Shown: one piece after another, positions 17,372 through 29,360 of the stretch
Layout: each line of letters opens with the position of its first letter
How positions within the stretch are numbered: the stretch's first letter is position 1
NCBI GenBank assembly: GCA_009841475.1
Contig: VXLT01000367.1
Coordinates: 1 to 38,698 of the forward strand
DNA: 38,698 nucleotides
Source of the DNA: Gemmatimonadota bacterium
Lineage (GTDB): Bacteria; Gemmatimonadota; Gemmatimonadetes; Longimicrobiales; Gaopeijiaceae
Direction of reading: 5' to 3'
Translations under genes and position numbers: made by a program
Notes under the pieces: model-generated
Databases searched by the model: none
What the model was told of the DNA's origin: nothing
What the model saw: the letters and a program-made list of their open reading frames with translations, nothing else

Positions 17372-18693
17372 GAATCGCGGTCGTGGGAACCGGGTATGTG
17401 GGGCTGACGACCGGGGCCTGTCTCGCCGAGACCGGCAACGACGTCATCTGCGCCGACATCATCAAGGACAAGGTGGAAGCGCTCGGGCGCGGCGAAATCC
17501 CCTTCTACGAGCCGGGGCTGGCCGCGCTGGTCAGGCAGAACGTCGCCGAGGGGCGCCTGTCCTTCACCACCGATGTGGCCGGGGCGGTGCGCGCTTCGTA
17601 CGTCATCTTCATCGCGGTGGGCACCCCGCCCGACGAGGACGGCTCCGCCGACCTCAGCGCGGTGGTGGCCGCCGCCGCCGACATCGGGCGCGCGATGGAC
17701 GGCGAGCGGATCGTCATCACAAAGAGCACGGTCCCCGTGGGTACGGCCCGGCTGGTGCGCGAGGCGATCGAGGCCGAGACCGGGCACCGCGCCCGGGTGT
17801 GCTCCAACCCCGAGTTCCTGAAGGAGGGGGCCGCGCTGAGCGACTTCAGGAAGCCGGACCGGGTCGTGATCGGCGTGGACGATCCGGTCGCCGGGGAGGT
17901 CATGCAGGGACTCTACGCGCCGTTCGTGCGGACCGGCAACGAGATCCTCGTGATGGACACGGCGTCGGCGGAGATCACGAAGTACGCAGCCAACGCTATG
18001 CTCGCGACGCGCATCAGTTTCATGAACACGATCGCCCGTCTGTGCGAGCAAACCGGCGCCGACGTGGACATGGTTCGCCTCGGAGTCGGCTCTGACCGGC
18101 GCATCGGCCCGACCTTCCTGTTCCCTGGAGTGGGGTACGGCGGCTCCTGCTTTCCCAAGGACGTGAAGGCGCTGGCGGGCACGTTGAAGCGGCGCGGGGT
18201 GGACTCCTCCCTCCTCGACGCCGTCGAGAGCGTCAACGAGAGCCAGAAACGGCTGCTTCTGGAGCTGGTGATCGAGCGATTCGGGGAGGCTCTGTCGAAC
18301 AGGACTTTTGCCGTATGGGGACTGGCTTTCAAGCCGAACACGGACGACATGCGAGAAGCACCCAGCCTGGTCACGATCCGGGGACTCCTGGAGCGGGGAG
18401 CCAGGGTGGTGGCGCACGATCCGGTCGCGATGCCGGAGGCCCGGCGGATCCTCGGCGACGCGATCGAATACCGCGAACAGAACTACGATGTCCTCGAAGG
18501 CGCGGATGCGCTGATCATCCACACGGAGTGGCATCCCTACCGCCACCCCGATTTCGCGCGCATGCACGATCTGCTCCGGGAGGCGGTGGTCCTGGACGGG
18601 CGCAACCTCTACTCGCCGCCGGCGATGCGCGACCTGGGCTTCGAGTACCACTCGGTGGGTCGCCGTCCGGTCCTCCCGCGAGGGGCCGGCTGA
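17368..18693 (+). CDS. ugd: UDP-glucose 6-dehydrogenase
   Basis: Oxidises UDP-glucose to UDP-glucuronate with two NAD+. The product is 441 aa. It begins MRIAVVGTGYVGLTTGACLA, the Rossmann motif of this family. Further signatures are VGTPPDEDGSADLS, KSTVPVGTA, SNPEFLKEGAALSDF and the ITKYAANAMLATRISFMN helix. The active-site cysteine is Cys261 in GVGYGGSCFPKDVKAL. The C-terminal domain has WGLAFKPNTDDMREAPSL. The start overlaps the previous gene by 4 bases. A UDP-glucuronate decarboxylase follows 3 bases later, so the product is probably channelled to UDP-xylose. Confidence 0.95.
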   Translation: MRIAVVGTGYVGLTTGACLAETGNDVICADIIKDKVEALGRGEIPFYEPGLAALVRQNVAEGRLSFTTDVAGAVRASYVIFIAVGTPPDEDGSADLSAVVAAAADIGRAMDGERIVITKSTVPVGTARLVREAIEAETGHRARVCSNPEFLKEGAALSDFRKPDRVVIGVDDPVAGEVMQGLYAPFVRTGNEILVMDTASAEITKYAANAMLATRISFMNTIARLCEQTGADVDMVRLGVGSDRRIGPTFLFPGVGYGGSCFPKDVKALAGTLKRRGVDSSLLDAVESVNESQKRLLLELVIERFGEALSNRTFAVWGLAFKPNTDDMREAPSLVTIRGLLERGARVVAHDPVAMPEARRILGDAIEYREQNYDVLEGADALIIHTEWHPYRHPDFARMHDLLREAVVLDGRNLYSPPAMRDLGFEYHSVGRRPVLPRGAG

Positions 18694-18696
18694 CCC

Positions 18697-19665
18697 GTGC
18701 GCGTCGCGATCACCGGAGCCGCGGGATTCCTCGGGTCCCACCTCGTGGACCGGTTCCTCGCCGAGGGGTGCGAGGTGATCGGCGTGGACAACTTCATAAC
18801 GGGCTCACCGCGGAACCTGGCCCACCTCGACGACCATCCCCGCTTCCGGCTCATCGACCACGACATCTCGCGGCCGCTTTACCTGGACACGAAGCTGGAC
18901 GGCGTTCTTCATTTTGCCTCCCCGGCAAGTCCGGTCGACTACCTGGAGCTCCCGATACAGACGCTCAAGGTGGGGTCCCTGGGCACCCACAACACGCTCG
19001 GGCTGGCACGGAGGCACGGTGCCCGCTACCTGCTTGCCTCGACTTCCGAGGTCTACGGCGATCCTCTGGTCCACCCGCAGCCGGAGAGCTACTGGGGCAA
19101 CGTGAATCCGGTCGGCCCGAGAGGGGTCTACGACGAGGCGAAGCGCTTCGCCGAGGCGATGACGATGGCCTACCACCGGGCCCATGGGCTCGAGACGCGA
19201 ATCGTCAGGATCTTCAACACCTACGGGACGCGCATGAGACCAGGCGACGGGCGCGTGGTTTCCAACTTCATCGTCCAGGGGTTGCGCGGCGAGGCGATGA
19301 CCGTCTATGGCGACGGTTCGCAAACGCGGTCGTTCTGTTTCGTCGACGATACCATCGACGGCGTCTTTCGCCTCTTCCGTTCGGCGTGCGCCGACCCTCT
19401 GAACGTCGGGAATCCGGACGAGTTCTCCATCGGCGAGCTGGCCGCATTGGTCATGGAGAAGACCGGGTCTTCGATCGGCCCGAAACACCTGCCGCTGCCG
19501 GTCGACGATCCCGCCGTGCGACGTCCCGACATCGGCCGCGCGCGCAGGGAACTGGGATGGCGTCCTGCGACCGGGCTGCGCGAGGGGCTCGAGAAGACGG
19601 TTCCGTACTTCCGCCGGCTGGTCGTGGAGGAGGAAGTACGGTCGCGCACGCTGGGCGGGACTTGA
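18697..19665 (+). CDS. UDP-glucuronate decarboxylase (UDP-xylose synthase)
   Basis: An extended short-chain dehydrogenase/reductase that decarboxylates UDP-glucuronate to UDP-xylose. The NAD motif GAAGFLGSH is at residues 7-15. The catalytic Tyr145 and Lys149 are in [11 protein letters not shown]. The stretches [40 protein letters not shown] and [16 protein letters not shown] are specific to the UXS branch rather than generic epimerases. It starts with GTG 18697, three bases after ugd, and is 322 aa, close to the usual 310-320. UDP-xylose would feed glycan or lipopolysaccharide assembly, but no glycosyltransferase is present in the window. Confidence 0.93.
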   Translation: MRVAITGAAGFLGSHLVDRFLAEGCEVIGVDNFITGSPRNLAHLDDHPRFRLIDHDISRPLYLDTKLDGVLHFASPASPVDYLELPIQTLKVGSLGTHNTLGLARRHGARYLLASTSEVYGDPLVHPQPESYWGNVNPVGPRGVYDEAKRFAEAMTMAYHRAHGLETRIVRIFNTYGTRMRPGDGRVVSNFIVQGLRGEAMTVYGDGSQTRSFCFVDDTIDGVFRLFRSACADPLNVGNPDEFSIGELAALVMEKTGSSIGPKHLPLPVDDPAVRRPDIGRARRELGWRPATGLREGLEKTVPYFRRLVVEEEVRSRTLGGT

Positions 19666-19719
19666 CTATGGTCCCCGGCTTTGTGGAACCTCATAGGGTG
19701 ATTCCAGTAACAGTAGACG

Positions 19720-19749
19720 GGCCCGGGAACCTCGCCCGGGACCGCAACC
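19720..19749 (+). other. Inverted repeat in the gap before the lipoprotein gene
   Basis: The roughly 100 bases after the epimerase stop include two copies of CCCGGG flanking a short AACCTCG spacer, able to form a GC stem. There is no following T-run, so it is not a standard terminator. The region could be leader sequence for the next gene. Low certainty. Confidence 0.3.
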
Positions 19750-19766
19750 CCTCGGGATGGATTCAG

Positions 19767-20783
19767 GTGGAAGACATACGACTCGGAACAGGGCGCGACG
19801 CGGCAACCCGGGCGGGCATCCCCCGGGAGGGCCGGACTCCATGCTGGCGCCGCTTCCGGGCGGGATTGCGAACCCTGGCCGGGCTCCTGCTTCTGGCCCC
19901 GGCCGCCGCGGGATGCGCATCCGACCCGAGCGAAGAGACGGCCAGGCTGCGCGGCGATCTCGCGTTCGCGCGCGGAGACTACGAGGAGGCGCTTTCGGAG
20001 TACCGGCTTTCCGTGCTGCGGGAGGATCCGGGCGCCGGCGGATTGGTGCGCGCCGCCCACGCCTACATCGAGCTGGGCCGGGTGGACGAGGCCCGCGTGC
20101 TCTACGACCAGGCCATCGTGGCGGACAGCAGCTATGTCGACCAGGCCGTGTCGGATTTTGTGGCCCGCGCCAGGCGGGAACTCGTGAACGGGGACTTTTT
20201 CGGCGCCGCTTCCGCGATGGAGGCCGCCTCCCACTTCCGTCCCGGCGTTCTGGCCCGGGGGCTCAACCTGCCGCTGGCCCGCCATTACCGCGACAGCGGG
20301 GAACACCTGCGGGCGCAGGCTCTCTTCCTGAGCGCGCTCGGGGAGCGGCGCGGCGACCCCGACCTCCTCTTCGAGACGGCGCTGGCGCACCTCGAGATCG
20401 GGGACTGCGAGCGCGCCCTCGGGTTCTTCGACGAGTTCGGGAGTCTCGTTCCCAGGCGGAAGCAGGAGACCCACACGCATGTGGGGACGTGCGCCTTTCA
20501 GCTTGCCGGGGAACTCGCGGAGGGGACCGGGGAGGAGGGCGCGGCCGAGGAAGCACTCGTCTACCTGGACCTGGTGCTGGAACTGGGCGAGCCCAGGATG
20601 CTCCAGTCCCGCGCCTGGTTCGCGAAGGCCGAAATCCTGGAGGGGCTGGGCGAGTGCGCGGCGGCGATCGCGGCCTACCGCATGGTGCAGACCTCGGATC
20701 CTGCCGGTTCGGGTCCGCTCAGCCGCACGGCGCTGCAGCGGGCCGACGAGATCCGGTTCGGGCAGGGGGAGGGGCCATGCTGA
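19767..20783 (+). CDS. Tetratricopeptide-like repeat lipoprotein
   Basis: A probable lipoprotein with helical repeats of TPR type. A hydrophobic stretch LRTLAGLLLLAPAAAGC carries a lipobox (AAAGC), predicting lipid attachment to the cysteine. The mature part has TPR-like pairs such as GDLAFARGDYEEALSEYRLS, AYIELGRVDEARVLYDQAIV and ALAHLEIGDCERALGFFDEF. The start is uncertain. GTG 19767 puts the cysteine at residue 50, and TTG 19866 would give a more typical 16-residue signal. ATG 19668 would add over 80 residues before the cysteine. Its end overlaps the BamD gene by 7 bases. Context suggests an accessory factor in outer-membrane assembly or envelope integrity, but a specific function cannot be assigned. 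Confidence 0.75.
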   Translation: MEDIRLGTGRDAATRAGIPREGRTPCWRRFRAGLRTLAGLLLLAPAAAGCASDPSEETARLRGDLAFARGDYEEALSEYRLSVLREDPGAGGLVRAAHAYIELGRVDEARVLYDQAIVADSSYVDQAVSDFVARARRELVNGDFFGAASAMEAASHFRPGVLARGLNLPLARHYRDSGEHLRAQALFLSALGERRGDPDLLFETALAHLEIGDCERALGFFDEFGSLVPRRKQETHTHVGTCAFQLAGELAEGTGEEGAAEEALVYLDLVLELGEPRMLQSRAWFAKAEILEGLGECAAAIAAYRMVQTSDPAGSGPLSRTALQRADEIRFGQGEGPC

Positions 20784-21556
20784 AGCGGTCGATCGCCGCG
20801 AGCGCCCTCGTCAGCCTGCTCGGCACGGCGTGTTCGTCGGCTCCACCGTATTCGGGGTGGACGCCGGAGCAGCTTTACGAGCACGCGCAACGCGCCTTCG
20901 AGGACGGCAACTGGGGCGAAGCCCGCCAGGCCTTCGAGCGGCTGGTGCTGCAGTTCCCGACGTTCGATCAGGCCGTTGACGCCCGCTACTACATGGCCCG
21001 GTCGTTCCACGAGGGCCGGGACTACATCAGCGCGATCGCGGAGTTCACACGCATCGTGCAGGTCTACCCGGACCACGAACTCGCGGCTGACGCGTGGATG
21101 GGGCTGTGCGCGTCATACGCTGCCATGTCCCCGCATCCGCAGCGGGACCAGGGGCCCACCGCCCAGGCGCTGATCAACTGCAGAAACGTCGCCGACGACC
21201 TGCAGGGTACCACCATCGGGGATTCCGCCGCATTCCTCGCGCGCCAAATGGAGGACAAGCTTGCCGAGAGGGCTTTCGGCGAGGGCGACCACTACTTTCG
21301 AAACAGACTCCTCGATTCCGCCGAACTGTATTTCCTCAGCCTTCTGGAGCTCTACCCGAACACCGACTCCGCCCCCCGGGCGATGTCCCGGCTGGTTCAG
21401 ATCTACGAACGCTGGGGTTGGGAAGACCAGCGGGACGAGTTTCGCAGGCGGCTGCTGGAAACGTTCCCTGACTCCCGCGAAGCCAGGTCCCTGGATGTAC
21501 CGCCGGCGCGAGACACCCTGTCGCCGGTTCGGAGCCGTGCCCCACCCCGCAACTAG
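20777..21556 (+). CDS. bamD: Outer membrane protein assembly factor BamD
   Basis: BamD is an outer-membrane lipoprotein that, with BamA, inserts beta-barrel proteins. ATG 20777 gives 259 aa. The signal MLKRSIAASALVSLLGTAC ends in a lipobox with Cys19. Helical TPR repeats follow: EQLYEHAQRAFEDGNWGEAR, then FERLVLQFPTFDQAVDARYY and FTRIVQVYPDHELAADAWMG. This is the BamD/YfiO pattern, with YPxxxxAxxA motifs at repeat ends. The C-terminal repeats (LYFLSLLELYPNTDSAPRAM) fit too. The upstream open frame is a shadow of the preceding gene. It confirms a Gram-negative envelope. Confidence 0.88.
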   Translation: MLKRSIAASALVSLLGTACSSAPPYSGWTPEQLYEHAQRAFEDGNWGEARQAFERLVLQFPTFDQAVDARYYMARSFHEGRDYISAIAEFTRIVQVYPDHELAADAWMGLCASYAAMSPHPQRDQGPTAQALINCRNVADDLQGTTIGDSAAFLARQMEDKLAERAFGEGDHYFRNRLLDSAELYFLSLLELYPNTDSAPRAMSRLVQIYERWGWEDQRDEFRRRLLETFPDSREARSLDVPPARDTLSPVRSRAPPRN

Positions 21557-21562
21557 CCGTTC

Positions 21563-22216
21563 GTGGTGAGTTCCGGAGGCGAGCCGCGGGGAGGCTGCCG
21601 GGGTTCGACGCGTCCCGGCCGGGATGCGTCGAACCGGGTCGGCGTTTTCGGCGGAACCTTCGACCCACCACATCTGGGTCACGCGATCGTCGCCCGCGAG
21701 GTGGCCGATTCGCTGGCGCTGGGGCGCCTGCTCTGGGTCCCCGCGTCGATTCCGCCCCACAAGGCCGGAAGAACCATCACGCCGGGGGCGGTTCGGCGGC
21801 GTCTCGTCGAAGCGGCGGTCGCGCATGACCCGAGATTCGAGCTGTGTGACCTGGAGCTGGAGCGCGGAGGCGTGTCGTACACCGTTGACACATTGCGAAG
21901 ACTGAGGGCCGACCACCCCGGTTGGTCGCTGTCGCTGGTCCTGGGCAGTGACCTGGCAGGGGGGCTCTGGAGCTGGAAGGAGCCGGAGGCCGTCCTCGAT
22001 CTCGCTGAGCTGGCGGTGATTTCCCGGCCGGGGACCGGGGCCGGCGGCACAGGGGGATGGCACGCCACCGGTCGCGTTCGCACCGTCCAGGTCACGCCGG
22101 TCGACATCTCGTCTTCCAGGGTTCGCGAACGGGTCCGACAGGGGATGTCCGTTTGCGACATGGTGTCGCCCACGGTATTGGCCATTATTCAGAGGGAAGG
22201 CCTCTACCGGGACTGA
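21563..22216 (+). CDS. nadD: Nicotinate-nucleotide adenylyltransferase
   Basis: NadD joins nicotinate mononucleotide and ATP to deaminoNAD in NAD synthesis. The nucleotidyltransferase motif GGTFDPPHLGH is at residues 30-40. The family SYTVDTLRRLR, LVLGSDLAGGLWSWKEPEAV and VDISSSRVRERVRQG (ISSTxIR-type) segments are present. The only in-frame starts before the motif are GTG 21563 and GTG 21566, neither with a clear ribosome-binding site. The 217-aa product therefore carries about 25 unusual N-terminal residues, encoded in part by the palindrome at 21602-21635. It lies 6 bases after bamD. Confidence 0.9.
   Translation: MVSSGGEPRGGCRGSTRPGRDASNRVGVFGGTFDPPHLGHAIVAREVADSLALGRLLWVPASIPPHKAGRTITPGAVRRRLVEAAVAHDPRFELCDLELERGGVSYTVDTLRRLRADHPGWSLSLVLGSDLAGGLWSWKEPEAVLDLAELAVISRPGTGAGGTGGWHATGRVRTVQVTPVDISSSRVRERVRQGMSVCDMVSPTVLAIIQREGLYRD
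21602..21635 (+). repeat. 34-nt near-perfect palindrome in the nadD 5' region
   Basis: Left arm GGTTCGACGCGTCCCGG (21602-21618) is followed directly by right arm CCGGGATGCGTCGAACC (21619-21635). The arms are complementary at 16 of 17 positions, and the odd one out is a G-T pair that would be a G-U wobble in RNA. As RNA it would fold into a very stable hairpin of about 15 pairs. It lies 45 bases after the bamD stop, within the first codons of nadD. There is no T-run immediately after it, though TTTT occurs about 10 bases downstream. Confidence 0.85.
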
Positions 22217-22265
22217 GCGTCCGTCCCGGAACCGGGGCGGCGCGGAACTGCCGAGGGAACAGGGA

Positions 22266-25564
<3,299 letters not shown>

Positions 25565-25586
<22 letters not shown>

Positions 25587-26293
25587 CGGTCTGCCGCGAG
25601 GCCCCGCCTGCCGCGCGTCCGCGGGAGCGGCTGCAGCGCTTCGGGCCCGGCCCGCTCTCCGAACAGGAATTGCTGGCGCTTCTGATCGGAGCCGGTGGCC
25701 GCGACGCCCCCGCTCGCCACCTCGCCGAGCGCGTCCTGGACCTCTCGGGCGGGCAGCTGCGCGAACTCGCGCGTATGGACCACGGGCGCCTCGTGCGCAT
25801 CCCCGGGATCGGCCCGGCCATGGCCGCCAGGATCGTTGCGGCGATCGAACTGGGCAGGCGCGTCGGTTCGGCCCGCGCCGACCACGCGCACCCTGTCATG
25901 GGGCCGGCCGACGTCCACGACCTGTTCGCTCCCGCGCTCGCACACCTCGCCCACGAGGAGTTCCACGTCCTCCTCCTGAACTCCCAGAACTGTCCCATCT
26001 GCCAGCGCCAGGTCACGCGGGGCATCCTGGACGCGTCCCTCATCCATCCTCGCGAGGTCTTCCGCGACGCGATCGTGCTCCGCGCTGCGGCGCTGATCCT
26101 CGTCCACAACCACCCGTCGGGGAATCCCGAACCGTCGGCCGAAGACCTAAAGGTGACGCGCCAGCTGAGCAGGGCCGGCGACCAGCTCGGCATCCCGGTG
26201 CTCGACCACATCATCGTCGCGGGCGATTCGTTCTCTTCGCTGGCCGGCCGCGGGTGTCTGCGGGGGTCTGCGGGCCCGAACGGGGTGGATTGA
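25565..26293 (+). CDS. radC: RadC family JAMM/MPN+ domain protein
   Basis: RadC proteins carry a helix-hairpin-helix DNA-binding region (MDHGRLVRIPGIGPAMAARI, around residues 72-91). They also have a JAMM metalloprotease-like domain with the HNHPSGNPEPSAED motif (histidines near residues 181 and 183). Their historical link to DNA repair is doubtful. The start is set at GTG 25565, 8 bases after an AGGAAG. This gives 242 aa with 18 residues before the conserved RPRERLQRFGPGPLSEQELL, in line with the family. The first 22 bases overlap the end of secA in another frame. The long upstream frame is a secA shadow. Confidence 0.92.
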
Positions 26294-26371
26294 AGGAACC
26301 CGGGTCCGAGAGCGTACTTGACATATGTGCCTGTTCGTGGGCGCCGCGCGTCCGTGATCGGCGGCTGTTCC

Positions 26372-26404
26372 CCCGCCGCTGCATTGCCAATCCCGCCGCT
26401 GCAT
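26372..26404 (+). repeat. Two 13-bp direct repeats, 20-bp period, before the M16 gene
   Basis: CCCGCCGCTGCAT occurs perfectly at 26372-26384 and again at 26392-26404, separated by TGCCAAT. The 20-bp period is close to two helical turns, as expected for a protein binding two adjacent sites on one face of DNA. It lies immediately upstream of a candidate -10 element. Confidence 0.6.
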
Positions 26405-26414
26405 CCGTTATCTT
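26384..26414 (+). promoter_or_regulatory. Candidate promoter for the M16 protease gene
   Basis: TTGCCA at 26384-26389 and TATCTT at 26409-26414 are separated by 19 bases, and a T-run follows. The TAnnTTT form resembles the -7 element known from Bacteroidota. Downstream, AGCGCC at 26430-26435 can pair either with a nearby GGCGC (26441-26445) or with GGCGCT (26450-26455), so the leader may adopt alternative hairpins. Assigned by eye. Confidence 0.4.
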
Positions 26415-26507
26415 TTTTGGGGGGTGGCCAGCGCCGTACCGGCGCGAGTGGCGCTCCCGAGTATGGGCGCACGCTCCCCCGTGTTTTCACCATCAGGAAA
26501 GAGGACC

Positions 26508-29345
26508 ATGAAGAACTTTCTGACTCCCGGGATCGCTCTGTTTTGTCTCCTCGCGCTCGGAGGACCGGTCGCCGGAGGCGCCAGTGCGCAGCAGTACAAC
26601 CCGGCCGACCCGATCCCGCCCGACCCCGAGGTGACCACCGGCACGCTGGCGAACGGACTCACCTACTTCGTCCATGTGAACGACGAGCCCGAGAACCGCG
26701 CCGAGCTGCGCCTGGTCGTCAACGCCGGCTCGATCCTCGAGGACGAAGACCAGCTCGGGCTGGCCCACTTCGTCGAGCACATGGCCTTCAACGGCACGGA
26801 GAACTTCGAGAAGCTGGAGCTGGTGAACTACCTCGAGTCGATCGGGATGCAGTTCGGCCCCGACGTCAACGCCTACACCAGCTTCAACGAGACCGTGTAC
26901 ATGCTGCAGGTCCCGATGGACGACCCCGAGGTACTCGCGACGGCCTTCCAGATCCTGGTGGACTGGGCAGGCGGCATCCTCTTCGACCCGGAGGAGGTCG
27001 ACAAGGAGCGCGGAGTGGTGATCGAGGAGTGGCGCGGACGGCGCGGGGGCATGGCCCGGATCCAGGATGAGCAGATTCCGTTCCTCTTCCACGGCTCGCG
27101 CTACGTGGAGCGGCTCCCGATCGGGGACACCGACATCCTGGCGAACGCGCCCACCGAACGGCTGCGCAGATTCTATGAGGACTGGTACCGGCCGGACCTG
27201 ATGGCGGTCATCGCGGTGGGCGACTTCGACGGCGACGCCATCGAGACGATGATCCGCGAGAGCTTCGGTGGTTTGCAGGGCCCGGACAACCCGCGCCCCA
27301 GGGGCGAGACGGAAGTCCCGGTCGACCACCCGCCGCTGGTTACCATCGCGACCGATCCGGAGATGCCCCAGACCCAGGTGGGCGTTCTCTACAAGCAGCC
27401 GGCGAGTCCTCGTGGCACGGTGGCCGATTTCCGCACCGCGCGGGTGCGCTCTCTCTATTCCGGAATGCTCAACGACCGGCTCCGTGAACTGACCGTGCAG
27501 GCCGATCCGCCCTTCCTCTTCGCGTCAGCGTCGGGTGGCGGCTCCTTCATTCGCGGTGCGGACGCCTCGGAGTTCTTCGCCGGTGTTGCGGAAGACGGGA
27601 TCGAGCGCGGACTCGACGCGCTGCTCACGGAGGCGGAGCGGGTTGCGCGGCACGGCTTTACCGCGAGCGAGCTGGAGCGGGAGAAGGCGTCGCTGCGCCG
27701 GTCCTACGAATCCCGGCTGGCGGAGGCGGAAAACAGGACATCGGGCTCACTTGCCAGCCGCTATATCAGCGTGTTCCTGAACGACATCCCCTACCCCAGC
27801 GTCGAGACGGAGGTTGCCCTCCTCGAAGCCGTCCTGCCAGGGATCACCCTCGAGGAGACCAACGCCTATGCGCAGGGGTGGCTCACGGAGCGCGGACGGG
27901 TCATCGTGGTCGCCGGACCGGAGAAGGAAGGGCTTGTGACCCCGACGGCGGAAGACCTGACCGCGGTCTTCGCGGCCGTGTCCGAAAGGGAAATCGCTCC
28001 CTACGAGGACGCCGAGGTGGAGGCGCCGCTGGTTGCCGAGATTCCCGAGGGCTCACCGGTCGTCTCCGAGGAGACGGTTGACGAGATCGGCGTAACGATC
28101 TGGGAGCTGGGCAACGGAGTGCGGGTGGTGCTCAAGCCGACCGACTTCCGCGACGACCAGGTCATCTTTTCTGCGACGAGCCCGGGCGGGTATTCGCTGG
28201 CGTCGGATGAGGTCCTGAGGAGCGCCGAGCTGGCGAGCATGCTGGTCAACCAGGGCGGTGTCGGGGAATTCGATCAGATCGCGCTGGGGAAGAAGCTGAC
28301 TGGAAAACGGGCTTCCGCCTCCACGGGAGTGGGGTCGCTGACCGAGAGCGTCAGCGGTTCGGCCTCGCCGCAGGATCTGGAGACGGCGTTCCAGCTCATC
28401 TACCTGCGTTTCACGGAACCGCGGAAGGATGAGACGGCGTTTGCGGCCTGGAAGGCCCAGATGACGGGAATGATGGCCAACATGGGAGCGACTCCGGAGA
28501 TGGTGTTCAACGACACGGTGTCGACGGTCATGAGCCAGGGCCATCCACGCTCGACCGCTACCCTCGCGGACGCCCTCCAACAGCTGGAAGAGGCGAACCT
28601 GGACATTGCCTACGACTTCTACCGCGAGCGCTTCGCGGATGCGTCCGACTTCACCTTCTACTTCGTCGGGACCTTTGATCTCGAGGGGATCCGGCCCCTG
28701 GTCGAGACGTACCTGGGCGGACTGCCCAACCTGGGACGCACCGAGATGTGGGTCGACCACGGGATGGACCCGCCGCCGGGGGTGATCGAAAAGGTTGTGC
28801 GCAAGGGGGTCGAGCCCCAGAGCAGGACAATGATCGCGTTCACCGGAGACGGTGAGTATTCGATTGAAGAGTCGACGGTCATCCGGGCGATGGCGGACAT
28901 CCTCCAGATCGAACTGCGCGAGCTGCTCCGCGAGGATCTGGGAGGCACCTACGGAGTGGGTGTGTCCGGCTCGATCAGCTATCGTCCCGATGAGGAGTAC
29001 AGGGTCCAGATCCAGTTCAGCTCGGATCCGGAGCGTGCCGAAGAGCTGGCCGCGGTCGTGTTCGAGGAGATCGAGCGACTGAAGGCCGAGGGACCCGACC
29101 CCGAGACTGTTGCCAAGGTGCGCGAAACGGACCGTCGCACCAAGGAGACCAGCCTGCAGCAGAACGGGTACTGGCTCGGCCAGCTTTCCGCCTATGGCAA
29201 CCTGGGATTGGACATCAGAATGATCCCCAGTTACGACAGGATCGAGAGCTGGACGGCGGAGCAGGTGCAGGAGGCGGCGATCCGCTACCTCCGCACCGAC
29301 CAGTACGCGAAGTTCGTGTTGCTTCCCGAGAACAAGATCGGGTAG
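26508..29345 (+). CDS. Secreted M16 family zinc protease (pitrilysin-like)
   Basis: A 945-aa two-half M16 protease. ATG 26508 follows an AGGAAAGAGGA stretch and begins a signal peptide, MKNFLTPGIALFCLLALGGP, with likely cleavage after ASA at residue 27. The zinc motif HxxEH is HFVEH with His87, Glu90 and His91. The downstream glutamate ligand would be Glu174, with Glu167 also conserved, in EVDKERGVVIEEWRGRRG. The second half (from about residue 510) lacks the zinc motif but keeps the fold, including GGTYGVGVSGSISYRPDEEY. It probably acts in the periplasm on peptides or misfolded envelope proteins. An in-frame ATG at 26424 would mask the signal and is rejected. Confidence 0.93.
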   Translation: MKNFLTPGIALFCLLALGGPVAGGASAQQYNPADPIPPDPEVTTGTLANGLTYFVHVNDEPENRAELRLVVNAGSILEDEDQLGLAHFVEHMAFNGTENFEKLELVNYLESIGMQFGPDVNAYTSFNETVYMLQVPMDDPEVLATAFQILVDWAGGILFDPEEVDKERGVVIEEWRGRRGGMARIQDEQIPFLFHGSRYVERLPIGDTDILANAPTERLRRFYEDWYRPDLMAVIAVGDFDGDAIETMIRESFGGLQGPDNPRPRGETEVPVDHPPLVTIATDPEMPQTQVGVLYKQPASPRGTVADFRTARVRSLYSGMLNDRLRELTVQADPPFLFASASGGGSFIRGADASEFFAGVAEDGIERGLDALLTEAERVARHGFTASELEREKASLRRSYESRLAEAENRTSGSLASRYISVFLNDIPYPSVETEVALLEAVLPGITLEETNAYAQGWLTERGRVIVVAGPEKEGLVTPTAEDLTAVFAAVSEREIAPYEDAEVEAPLVAEIPEGSPVVSEETVDEIGVTIWELGNGVRVVLKPTDFRDDQVIFSATSPGGYSLASDEVLRSAELASMLVNQGGVGEFDQIALGKKLTGKRASASTGVGSLTESVSGSASPQDLETAFQLIYLRFTEPRKDETAFAAWKAQMTGMMANMGATPEMVFNDTVSTVMSQGHPRSTATLADALQQLEEANLDIAYDFYRERFADASDFTFYFVGTFDLEGIRPLVETYLGGLPNLGRTEMWVDHGMDPPPGVIEKVVRKGVEPQSRTMIAFTGDGEYSIEESTVIRAMADILQIELRELLREDLGGTYGVGVSGSISYRPDEEYRVQIQFSSDPERAEELAAVVFEEIERLKAEGPDPETVAKVRETDRRTKETSLQQNGYWLGQLSAYGNLGLDIRMIPSYDRIESWTAEQVQEAAIRYLRTDQYAKFVLLPENKIG

Positions 29346-29360
29346 CAGTCCCGGGCCGAC

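Noticed and set aside
19666-19766. Riboswitch-like leader before the TPR lipoprotein
   Set aside because: The GGGAACC and CCGCAACCCC pieces recall cobalamin elements, but the required conserved boxes are not present in order.
26318-26323. Perfect TTGACA after radC
   Set aside because: No -10-like sequence lies 16-19 bases downstream (the region is GCGCCGCGCG), so it is not called as a promoter.
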